The notes under the pieces were generated by a model that ran no database searches, had not been told where the DNA came from, and was given only the letters and a program-made list of their open reading frames with translations. From NCBI GenBank assembly GCA_003663045.1, contig QMZG01000093.1:1-5197 (forward strand): a stretch of DNA of 5,197 nt, in the 5' to 3' direction. Below are positions 1-5,197 of this stretch, in pieces (positions within the stretch are counted from its first letter, which is position 1; every line of letters begins with the position of its first letter). The position numbers and the translations under genes were made by a program. The DNA comes from Candidatus Altarchaeales archaeon (GTDB lineage Archaea; Altiarchaeota; Altiarchaeia; IMC4; QMZM01).

Positions 1-13
1 TCATTAAATTTAA

Positions 14-24
14 TATTATAAATA
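14..24 (+). promoter_or_regulatory. putative archaeal TATA box upstream of the ATP synthase operon
   Basis: The element TTATAAATA (16-24) resembles an archaeal box A. It lies about 45 nt before the first start codon, so a transcript starting roughly 25 nt downstream would have a leader of about 20 nt. The whole 1-60 stretch is very A+T-rich, so such a match can occur by chance, and no clear purine-rich BRE is visible. The assignment rests on position and the absence of any other gene here. Confidence 0.35.
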
Positions 25-66
25 CCATAATGATTAAATATCGAATTTGATTGAATTAAATTGAAG

Positions 67-375
67 ATGAATGACTTAGAGCGAATTAAAGGGGTGGAAA
101 AAGAGGTTGCGGAGAAGATAGAGAGGGCAAAACGGGATGCGGATGCGAGTATTATCGAAATGAAAACAAAAGAGAAGCAGATGATCCAAAAACGGGTGGA
201 TAAGGCAAAAGCAGAGATAGAAAAGAAAATTAAGGAGACGGAAATAAAGGCTAAGAGAGATGCACAGAAAATCATTACGGATGGTAAAAAACAGATCGTG
301 AAGATTCGGGATCTGGCATCAAAGAGATGGGATAATGCGGTTGAACTCATCATGGAGGAACTCAGAGGTGATTGA
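67..375 (+). CDS. ahaH: A-type ATP synthase subunit H (peripheral stalk coiled coil)
   Basis: This 102-residue protein is almost wholly charged, Lys/Glu/Arg/Ala-rich helix. It starts MNDLERIKGVEKEVAEK and ends near RWDNAVELIMEELRGD. Subunit H of A/V-type ATPases pairs with subunit E in a right-handed coiled coil, forming the peripheral stalk that holds the A3B3 head against rotation. The size (H is usually about 100-110 aa), the unbroken heptad-like pattern, the C-terminal AVELIMEEL-type end and the position just before E support the call. Sequence conservation in H is low, so context carries much of the weight. ATG 67 is preferred; an in-frame TTG at 61 would add two residues. No strong Shine-Dalgarno is visible. 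The end overlaps the E start by 8 nt. Unusually, I and K do not follow it. Confidence 0.82.
   Translation: MNDLERIKGVEKEVAEKIERAKRDADASIIEMKTKEKQMIQKRVDKAKAEIEKKIKETEIKAKRDAQKIITDGKKQIVKIRDLASKRWDNAVELIMEELRGD
354..359 (+). promoter_or_regulatory. Shine-Dalgarno site that fixes the subunit E start at GTG 368
   Basis: GGAGGA lies inside the last codons of H, 8 nt before GTG 368. This is a strong ribosome binding site at ideal spacing. It argues for the GTG start over the in-frame ATG at 335, which would add 11 residues unlike the family N-terminus and would place this site inside the coding region. Confidence 0.75.
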
Positions 376-946
376 AATCGGTCTAGAGGAACTCCAAACA
401 AAGATCAGAAGGGATGGAGAAAATGAGATAAAAAGAATCCATGAGGAAGCCAGAAGGGAGATAGATAAAATAAAAGAAGATATTCAAAAAAAGGCAAATA
501 TTCATATAGATGAAATACGAAAAGATGGGAAACGAGAGATAGAACTAGTTCGAAGAAGGATCATATCTGAGGCCAATACAAAGGTGAAGGAACTAATGGA
601 ACTGGAGAGAAATAAACTGATAGATAAAGCATTTGAAGATGCGGGGAATAGAATATTGGAATTGAATGATGACCAGAAAAGAGAGATACTCGAGAATCTG
701 GCAAATGAGGGAAAGAAAGATATTATAGATCCTATTATTCTGGTGGATGAAAAATACAAGGGTTTATTGAATGGGGCAGAATCCTCTAACTTAGATGACT
801 TTGGTGTGATAGTTATGAGTAAGGATAAAAAATTGAGGATAGATAATACTCTGAGAAGTAGATTACAAAGGTTGAAGATAACCTTAAAGCCGAGGGTTGC
901 ATCTATCCTGTTTGCTGAGAATGACTCAACTGTACCTAATAGGTGA
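368..946 (+). CDS. ahaE: A-type ATP synthase subunit E (peripheral stalk)
   Basis: Subunit E is the second helix of the E/H peripheral stalk; its globular C-terminal domain docks on the top of the A3B3 head. From GTG 368 the protein has 192 residues, close to the usual 185-205. Residues about 1-105 form a long charged helix starting MIEIGLEELQTKIRRDGE, with the family-like stretch RRRIISEANTKVKELMELE. The rest is a mixed alpha/beta domain containing GVIVMSKDKKLRIDNTLRSR and ending in LKPRVASILFAE, the characteristic E-subunit C-terminus. The start overlaps the H stop (GTGATTGA), which suggests translational coupling, and the end overlaps F by 26 nt. Subunit C, which usually separates E from F, is missing here. 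Confidence 0.93.
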   Translation: MIEIGLEELQTKIRRDGENEIKRIHEEARREIDKIKEDIQKKANIHIDEIRKDGKREIELVRRRIISEANTKVKELMELERNKLIDKAFEDAGNRILELNDDQKREILENLANEGKKDIIDPIILVDEKYKGLLNGAESSNLDDFGVIVMSKDKKLRIDNTLRSRLQRLKITLKPRVASILFAENDSTVPNR

Positions 947-1217
947 TCAGCTCACGGTAACGGGTTTTAAATTGGCTGGTGTTAAAAATACCTATGTTGC
1001 AAATCCAGAGAATATCAGACAGGTATTGGATAGAATCAAGGATGAAGCAGACATAATAGCAATCACACACGGTTTGTATGAGCATGCGGAAGATAGGATC
1101 AAGAAGCTACAATCTACCGGAAAGATTATAGCCAGAATTCCAGACAGAAGAGGTAGTGGGGAAGAGATTATTACTAAGATGATAAGGGATGTGATTGGAT
1201 TTGAATTGAAGAAATAA
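921..1217 (+). CDS. ahaF: A-type ATP synthase subunit F (central stalk)
   Basis: Subunit F binds subunit D in the central rotor shaft and affects coupling of ATP turnover to rotation. The 98-residue product matches the family length of about 100. It opens with LYLIGDQLTVTGFKLAGVK, the signature first strand and Gly-Phe-x-Leu-Ala-Gly helix start. A middle strand ADIIAITHG follows, then IIARIPDRRGSGEE, which matches the IPD-type loop, and a C-terminal helix ending IGFELKK. ATG 921 is chosen because it gives the canonical N-terminus; an in-frame TTG at 897 would add eight unmatched residues. There is no good Shine-Dalgarno at ATG 921. The first 26 nt lie within the 3' end of E, so translation probably depends on ribosomes finishing E. 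The gene ends 7 nt before A. Confidence 0.93.
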   Translation: MTQLYLIGDQLTVTGFKLAGVKNTYVANPENIRQVLDRIKDEADIIAITHGLYEHAEDRIKKLQSTGKIIARIPDRRGSGEEIITKMIRDVIGFELKK

Positions 1218-1224
1218 TTTTAAA

Positions 1225-2973
1225 ATGGCAAAAATTATCAGAATTGCAGGACCCTTGGTAGAGGCAGATGGGATGATGGGAAATAAAATGCATGAAGTAG
1301 TTAAGGTGGGAGATGAAGGGTTAATTGGAGAGATTATTCGATTGGAAAAGGATGTGGCTTCTATTCAGGTCTATGAGGATACCACCGGTTTAAAGCCGGG
1401 GGAACCGGTACAAGCAACCGGAATGCCCTTATCCGTGGAACTTGGTCCCGGAATTCTCAAAAGTATATATGATGGGATTCAAAGACCATTAAATCTGATA
1501 AAAGATAAGGCCGGGGATTACATCACCAGAGGGATTACCGTGCCTTCCATCGACAAGAAAAAGAAATGGGAATTTACACCCAGGATTAAGGTTGGCGATA
1601 AGGTTGTTGCTGGGGACATCATTGGAGAGATTAAGGAAACTGAGGTGATAACAAACAGGGTTATGGTGCCTCATGGTGTAAAGGGTACGGTTGAAAGTAT
1701 AGAGGAAGGAAAATTTAGGGTTGCTGACACCATCTGCATTTTAAAGGAAAATGGAAAAACACACGAACTTTCCAGTATGCAGATTTGGCCTGTAAGAAAG
1801 CCCAGACCATTCAAAAAGAAATTGGAGAGTAATATTCCCCTAATCACTGGACAGAGAATCTTTGATACATTCTTTCCAATTGCTAAAGGCGGTACTGCGG
1901 CTATCCCGGGACCCTTCGGAAGCGGCAAAACGGTATCTCAACACCAGCTTGCAAAATGGGCGGATGCGGAGATCATCATCTATGTGGGTTGTGGTGAAAG
2001 AGGTAATGAAATGACCGAGGTTCTGGAAGAATTTCCGAAACTTTTTGATCCCAAGAATAATCTACCATTAATGGAGAGAACCTGTCTTATAGCCAATACA
2101 TCCAATATGCCAGTTGCCGCAAGAGAGGCATCTGTCTATACTGGGATTACATTGGCAGAATACTACAGGGATATGGGATATGATACCGCTTTAATGGCGG
2201 ATTCAACATCAAGATGGGCAGAAGCCATGAGAGAAATCTCTGGAAGATTGGAGGAAATGCCAGGGGAGGAGGGATATCCAGCCTACTTGGCTTCCAGACT
2301 GGCAGAATTCTATGAGAGATCCGGGAGGGTAATTACTCTTGGTAGTGAAGAGAGGCTCGGGTCCGTTTCGGTTATAGGGGCGGTATCCCCACCGGGAGGA
2401 GATCTCTCTGAGCCAGTAACTCAAAATACCCTAAGGGTGACTCATGTATTCTGGGCCCTGGATGCTAAATTAGCTGATAGAAGACATTTTCCAGCTATCA
2501 ACTGGCTCACTTCCTATTCTCTGTACACAGATGCCCTAAGAGAATGGTTTAATGAGAATGTATCTGAGGATTGGATGAGTCTAAAGGCGAAGGCCATGGC
2601 CATCCTCCAGAAGGAATCTGAATTAAGGGAAATCGTTCAATTGGTAGGTCCAGATGCACTTCCAGACAGAGAAAAGGTGGTGTTAGATACAGCCAGAATG
2701 TTAAGGGAGGACTTTCTTCAGCAGAATGCATATCATGATGTAGACACATATTGTTCTCTTCAGAAACAATATAAAATGCTCAATCTGATCCTTAGATTCT
2801 ATGAAAAGGCGATAGTTGCCTTAGAGGCGGGTATGGAACCGGAGGAAATCAGCAAGTTGGATGTTGTAGATGACATAGCTAAGATGAAATTTATAGCAGA
2901 GGAAAAATTTGATAAGGAATTCAAAAGGATCACCAAAAAGATGGATGATCAGTTGAAAATTTCCAAGGGTTGA
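1225..2973 (+). CDS. ahaA: A-type ATP synthase catalytic subunit A
   Basis: This is the nucleotide-binding catalytic subunit; three copies alternate with three B subunits and make or hydrolyse ATP. The 582 residues match the family (about 575-595). An N-terminal beta barrel (about 1-75, starting AKIIRIAGPLVEADGM) is followed by the 'non-homologous' insertion typical of A/V-type A subunits (about 110-200, including VMVPHGVKGTVESIEEG). The P-loop GPFGSGKTV is at 229-237 with Lys235, and the catalytic glutamate is in GERGNEM (E258). The Walker B region is TALMADSTSRWAEA at 321-334, followed by SPPGGDLSEPVTQNTLR at 388-404. The C-terminal part is helical. No intein interrupts the P-loop region, unlike the homologues in some archaea. 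No obvious Shine-Dalgarno lies in the 7-nt gap after F, so coupling to F is likely. Confidence 0.99.
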   Translation: MAKIIRIAGPLVEADGMMGNKMHEVVKVGDEGLIGEIIRLEKDVASIQVYEDTTGLKPGEPVQATGMPLSVELGPGILKSIYDGIQRPLNLIKDKAGDYITRGITVPSIDKKKKWEFTPRIKVGDKVVAGDIIGEIKETEVITNRVMVPHGVKGTVESIEEGKFRVADTICILKENGKTHELSSMQIWPVRKPRPFKKKLESNIPLITGQRIFDTFFPIAKGGTAAIPGPFGSGKTVSQHQLAKWADAEIIIYVGCGERGNEMTEVLEEFPKLFDPKNNLPLMERTCLIANTSNMPVAAREASVYTGITLAEYYRDMGYDTALMADSTSRWAEAMREISGRLEEMPGEEGYPAYLASRLAEFYERSGRVITLGSEERLGSVSVIGAVSPPGGDLSEPVTQNTLRVTHVFWALDAKLADRRHFPAINWLTSYSLYTDALREWFNENVSEDWMSLKAKAMAILQKESELREIVQLVGPDALPDREKVVLDTARMLREDFLQQNAYHDVDTYCSLQKQYKMLNLILRFYEKAIVALEAGMEPEEISKLDVVDDIAKMKFIAEEKFDKEFKRITKKMDDQLKISKG

Positions 2974-2976
2974 GGT
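2971..2976 (+). promoter_or_regulatory. Shine-Dalgarno site for subunit B overlapping the subunit A stop codon
   Basis: TGAGGT begins with the TGA stop of A and supplies GAGGT 6 nt before ATG 2983. The site supports this ATG as the B start. It places termination on A and initiation on B within one ribosome footprint, consistent with matched A and B synthesis. Confidence 0.6.
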
Positions 2977-2982
2977 TGTAAA

Positions 2983-4380
2983 ATGGTAGTTAAAGAATAT
3001 ACCAGTATTGTAGAGGTCTCAGGTCCATTGATGATAGTAGATAATGTTAGGGGTATCTGCTATGGTGAGATAGTGGAGATAGAAACTGCTGCTGGTGAAA
3101 GGAAGACCGGACAGGTTTTGGATGCTATGAAGGATAAAGCGATAGTCCAGGTATTTGAAGGAACATCCGGCTTGGATACAAAGGGGACTAAAGCCAGGTT
3201 TTTGGGAGAGACTATGAAGATTCCCGTCTCTGTAGATATGTTGGGAAGGATCTTCGACGGTGCGGGAAGACCCAGAGATGGTAAACCGGATGTGATTCCA
3301 GAGGATAGGATAAATATCGAGGGTTATCCAATGAATCCATCCGCAAGAGAATATCCCAGGGAATTTATTCAGACCGGAATTTCGGCCATAGACGGGATGA
3401 ATACCCTGGTTAGAGGACAAAAATTACCAATCTTCTCTGGGGCTGGATTGCCCCACAATGAATTGGCAGCTCAGATAGCAAGACAGGCCAAGGTACTTGG
3501 AAAGGAGGAGGAATTCGTGGTAATATTCGCAGCAATGGGCATAACCGCCGGGGAGGCTGCTTTTTTCAGAAAGGATTTTGAAAGAACGGGTGCTTTAGAA
3601 AGAATCGTCTCCTTTATTAATCTAGCGGATGATCCCACCATTGAGAGGATAATTACGCCAAGAATTGCTTTAACAACTGCAGAATTTTTGGCATTTGAAA
3701 AGGGGATGAATGTTCTGGTTATCCTGACGGATTTAACTAATTATTGTGAAGCCTTGCGGGAAATTTCGGCAGCAAGAGAAGAGGTCCCGGGTAGAAGGGG
3801 TTATCCCGGTTACCTTTATACTGATTTGGCAATGAGTTATGAAAGGGCTGGTCGTATTAAAGGAAAAAAAGGTACAATTACTCAGATTCCCATACTGACT
3901 ATGCCTGGAGATGACATAACCCATCCAATCCCAGATCTCACCGGTTATATTACGGAAGGTCAGATAGTACTGAGTAGGCAATTACATAGAAAGGAGATAT
4001 ATCCTCCAATAGATGTCCTTCCCTGTTTATCGAGATTGATGAACCAAGGAATTGGCAAGGGAAGAACTAGAGAGGATCACAGAGATGTCAGCAATCAGAT
4101 GTATGCGGGGTATGCGGAGGGTAGAGATCTCAGAGACTTAGTAGCAGTAGTTGGTGAAGAGGCACTGAGCGAGAGGGATCAGAAATTTCTGGAATTTGCA
4201 GAAAGATTTGAGTCCGAATTTATTAACCAAGATGTAGATGAGGATCGTAGCATTGAAGATACATTGGATATGGGATGGGATCTGCTCTCCACATTGCCAG
4301 AGAGAGAATTGAAGAGAATTGATCCCAAATTCATTAAGAAGTATCATCCCAAGTATAAAAGCAAACATAAAAAGAAATAA
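2983..4380 (+). CDS. ahaB: A-type ATP synthase non-catalytic subunit B
   Basis: B alternates with A in the A3B3 head, shapes the catalytic interface and contacts the stators. Its 465 residues fit the family (about 455-470). An N-terminal barrel (EYTSIVEVSGPLMIVDNV, about residues 5-75) is followed by the nucleotide-fold domain. The P-loop position is occupied by the degenerate SGAGLPHNELAAQIARQA (from residue 152) without the GKT of a Walker A, as expected for B. Later motifs are LTDLTNYCEALREISAAREE, GRRGYPGYLYTDLA and LPCLSRLM, where R351 is the likely arginine finger reaching the A-subunit site. GKGRTREDH and a helical C-terminal domain follow. The last residues (KKYHPKYKSKHKKK) form a very basic tail. 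The gene starts 9 nt after A. The next gene is separated by an unusually long 175-nt gap. Confidence 0.99.
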   Translation: MVVKEYTSIVEVSGPLMIVDNVRGICYGEIVEIETAAGERKTGQVLDAMKDKAIVQVFEGTSGLDTKGTKARFLGETMKIPVSVDMLGRIFDGAGRPRDGKPDVIPEDRINIEGYPMNPSAREYPREFIQTGISAIDGMNTLVRGQKLPIFSGAGLPHNELAAQIARQAKVLGKEEEFVVIFAAMGITAGEAAFFRKDFERTGALERIVSFINLADDPTIERIITPRIALTTAEFLAFEKGMNVLVILTDLTNYCEALREISAAREEVPGRRGYPGYLYTDLAMSYERAGRIKGKKGTITQIPILTMPGDDITHPIPDLTGYITEGQIVLSRQLHRKEIYPPIDVLPCLSRLMNQGIGKGRTREDHRDVSNQMYAGYAEGRDLRDLVAVVGEEALSERDQKFLEFAERFESEFINQDVDEDRSIEDTLDMGWDLLSTLPERELKRIDPKFIKKYHPKYKSKHKKK

Positions 4381-4383
4381 GGC

Positions 4384-4453
4384 AATGACACCATGACGTT
4401 AACTTTGTTAATGCACTGCTGCATTCCTTATCAGCACATTAATGACACCTTGA
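4384..4453 (+). repeat. imperfect 13-nt direct repeat pair in the B-D spacer
   Basis: AATGACACCATGA (4384-4396) recurs as AATGACACCTTGA (4441-4453), 12 of 13 bases identical, with starts 57 nt apart. The copies flank the first hairpin. They could be paired protein sites or a small duplication; chance is possible at this length. Confidence 0.4.
4408..4442 (+). other. predicted hairpin 1 in the B-D spacer
   Basis: TTAATG (4408-4413) and TGCTG (4417-4421), separated by a 3-nt bulge, pair with CAGCA (4432-4436) and CATTAA (4437-4442). This gives 11 Watson-Crick pairs around a 10-nt loop. A shorter perfect hairpin, AATGCA (4410-4415) with TGCATT (4420-4425), uses the same 5' arm, so the two folds exclude each other. 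Confidence 0.4.
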
Positions 4454-4456
4454 TTC

Positions 4457-4481
4457 AAGCTTTAGTGTATCACTGACGCTT
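4457..4481 (+). other. predicted hairpin 2 in the B-D spacer, followed by a short T run
   Basis: The arm 4457-4467 pairs with 4471-4481 around a TAT loop. It has an outer AAGC/GCTT helix, one T/C mismatch, and an inner helix made of T-A and T.G pairs plus AGTG/CACT. Its 3' arm runs into TTTT (4480-4483). That combination could weakly resemble a partial terminator, but the T run is short and archaeal termination depends mainly on longer T tracts, so only the structure is claimed. Confidence 0.35.
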
Positions 4482-4482
4482 T

Positions 4483-4504
4483 TGTGGGGTCTACCGACCC
4501 TACA
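4483..4504 (+). other. predicted G+C-rich hairpin 3 in the B-D spacer
   Basis: TGTGGGGTC (4483-4491) pairs with GACCCTACA (4496-4504) over nine base pairs, one of them a G.U wobble, closing a TACC tetraloop. It is the most stable structure in the spacer and stands out from the surrounding A+T-rich DNA. It lies just upstream of the TATA-like element for D. It could be a transcript-processing or 3'-end-stabilising structure for the upstream message, or a palindromic protein site; nothing in the sequence decides between these. Confidence 0.55.
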
Positions 4505-4515
4505 GCGAATTCCCA

Positions 4516-4523
4516 CTATATAC
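4516..4523 (+). promoter_or_regulatory. putative internal TATA box for subunit D
   Basis: CTATATAC (TATATA at 4517-4522) is a good archaeal box A core. It lies about 34 nt before ATG 4556, so a start about 25 nt downstream would give a leaderless or very short-leader mRNA. That fits the lack of any Shine-Dalgarno before D (the bases before ATG are CTGAAAATAACG). It suggests D may also be transcribed separately from the main operon. Confidence 0.4.
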
Positions 4524-4555
4524 AATTCATCACATCATCAATACTGAAAATAACG

Positions 4556-5197
4556 ATGGCAGATATCATTGAAGGAGTTCATCCCACGCGCATGGAGCTC
4601 TTGGAGATTAATAAGAAGATAAAATTAGCTGATAAGGGACACAAGTTGCTAAAAGAGAAAAGAGATTCTTTAATTACAGAATTCTTTGGTGTTATAGATA
4701 AAGCCAAGGATTCCAGAACAGAGTTAGCAGGGATTATGGAAAGGGCATATAACGATCTAATTCGGGCAGAGGCATTAATGGGTACCGCCAGTGTTGAGGG
4801 TATTGCAGTTGCAACACCAGAAAAAGGTTCCATTGAGATGTCATCAAAGAACATCATGGGTGTTGGGATTCCAGAGATAGAATTCTTAGAGGATAAATCT
4901 GGATTAGATGAGGGCTTATATGGATTGGCATTTACATCATCAAAACTGGATGATGCATCACAAAAATTTGATCTGGCATTAAAGAAAACCATTAAATTGA
5001 TAGGGATTGAAGAGATTATAAGACGGTTAGGTGAAGAGATAAAAAAGACAAAGAGGAGGGTAAATGCCTTGGAATACATAATGATCCCCAAGCTTAGTAA
5101 TACCCAGAGATACATAACTATGCGCCTGGAGGAAATGGAAAGAGAAAGTTTTTTCAGATTGAAGATGGTAAAAAAGAAGAGGGAGAGAGAGGCAGGA
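4556..5197 (+). CDS. ahaD: A-type ATP synthase subunit D (central stalk), open at the window edge
   Basis: Subunit D is the long coiled-coil axle inside the A3B3 head; with F it carries rotation to the membrane ring. From ATG 4556 the frame is open for 214 codons and runs off the right edge without a stop. D proteins are usually about 200-220 aa, so nearly all of the gene is present. The N-terminal helix begins DIIEGVHPTRMELLEINKK, matching the P-T-R/M-x-L-L start of the family. A central part has EGIAVATPEKGSIEM and NIMGVGIPEIE. The C-terminal helix carries KKTKRRVNALEYIMIPKL (from residue 163), the family signature, then a basic Lys/Arg/Glu-rich end. Unlike its neighbours it is 175 nt from the preceding gene and lacks a Shine-Dalgarno, which suggests expression from its own promoter or by read-through. 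Confidence 0.96.
   Translation, partial: MADIIEGVHPTRMELLEINKKIKLADKGHKLLKEKRDSLITEFFGVIDKAKDSRTELAGIMERAYNDLIRAEALMGTASVEGIAVATPEKGSIEMSSKNIMGVGIPEIEFLEDKSGLDEGLYGLAFTSSKLDDASQKFDLALKKTIKLIGIEEIIRRLGEEIKKTKRRVNALEYIMIPKLSNTQRYITMRLEEMERESFFRLKMVKKKREREAG

Larger units (their letters stand above)
4381..4555 (+). other. structured 175-nt spacer between subunit B and D genes
   Basis: This is the only sizeable non-coding stretch inside the cluster, against 7-9 nt gaps or overlaps elsewhere. It contains a 12/13 direct repeat, three consecutive potential hairpins (4408-4442, 4457-4481, 4483-4504) and a TATA-like element before the D start. A 27-codon frame from ATG 4393 lacks a ribosome site and looks like chance. 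No transposase remnant, tRNA or terminal inverted repeat of an insertion element is visible. It may be a processing, attenuation or promoter region that tunes D expression relative to A and B; that role is inference. Confidence 0.6.

Noticed and set aside
335..367. Longer N-terminus for subunit E from ATG 335
   Set aside because: It would add 11 residues with no resemblance to the E-subunit start and would have no ribosome site of its own; GTG 368 has GGAGGA at 8-nt spacing and gives the expected N-terminus.
897..920. Upstream TTG 897 start for subunit F
   Set aside because: The purine-rich GAGGG is directly adjacent to the TTG, too close for a ribosome site, and the extra eight residues do not fit the family, which begins just before the LYLIGD-type strand.
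1909..1935. Possible intein insertion at the subunit A P-loop, as known in some archaea
   Set aside because: The P-loop GPFGSGKTV is continuous and the protein has the normal length without an intein.
3019..3420. 133-codon open frame on the minus strand opposite subunit B
   Set aside because: It is an antisense shadow of a certain gene with no family resemblance or start signal.
3436..3489. Subunit B lacking a Walker A motif, considered as inactivation
   Set aside because: The degenerate SGAGLPHNE loop is the normal state of the non-catalytic B subunit.
4393..4476. 27-codon open frame in the B-D spacer
   Set aside because: There is no ribosome binding site, it overlaps the hairpins and repeats, and its composition shows no recognisable feature.
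4579..5115. 178-codon open frame on the minus strand opposite subunit D
   Set aside because: It lies wholly within the well-supported D gene and is Ser/Phe/Ile-rich, as expected from reading the antisense of Lys/Glu/Asp-rich coding DNA.

Overview
The window is a single plus-strand gene cluster encoding most of the soluble and stalk parts of an archaeal-type (A1AO, A/V-type) ATP synthase. The order is H (67-375), E (368-946), F (921-1217), A (1225-2973), B (2983-4380) and D (4556 to the right edge, no stop reached). No CDS is predicted on the minus strand; its long open frames are antisense shadows of these genes.

The subunit types, H first, TATA-like elements without clear bacterial -35/-10 boxes, GTG start use and AGA/AGG/ATA-rich codons suggest an archaeon, probably a euryarchaeal-type lineage of moderate to low G+C. 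A bacterium with a laterally acquired A/V-type enzyme cannot be excluded from this sequence alone.

Layout: positions 1-66 are very A+T-rich non-coding DNA with a TATA-like element that probably drives the operon. From 67 to 4380 the genes overlap or nearly touch: H/E by 8 nt, E/F by 26 nt, then gaps of 7 nt (F-A) and 9 nt (A-B). The pattern then breaks. A 175-nt gap between B and D (4381-4555) holds three successive predicted hairpins, a 12/13 direct repeat and a second TATA-like element close to the D start.

Together the proteins form the A3B3 catalytic head (A hydrolyses or makes ATP, B is the non-catalytic partner), the central rotor shaft (D plus F) and the peripheral stators (E/H coiled-coil pairs). 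The genes that usually sit in such operons for the membrane parts and the rotor socket (I = stator a-type subunit, K = rotor ring, C = socket between shaft and ring) are absent from their usual places between H and E and between E and F. They must lie beyond the window or elsewhere. This unusual order and the structured B-D spacer are the most notable points. I see no evidence of a new type of system; this is mostly a conserved housekeeping locus.
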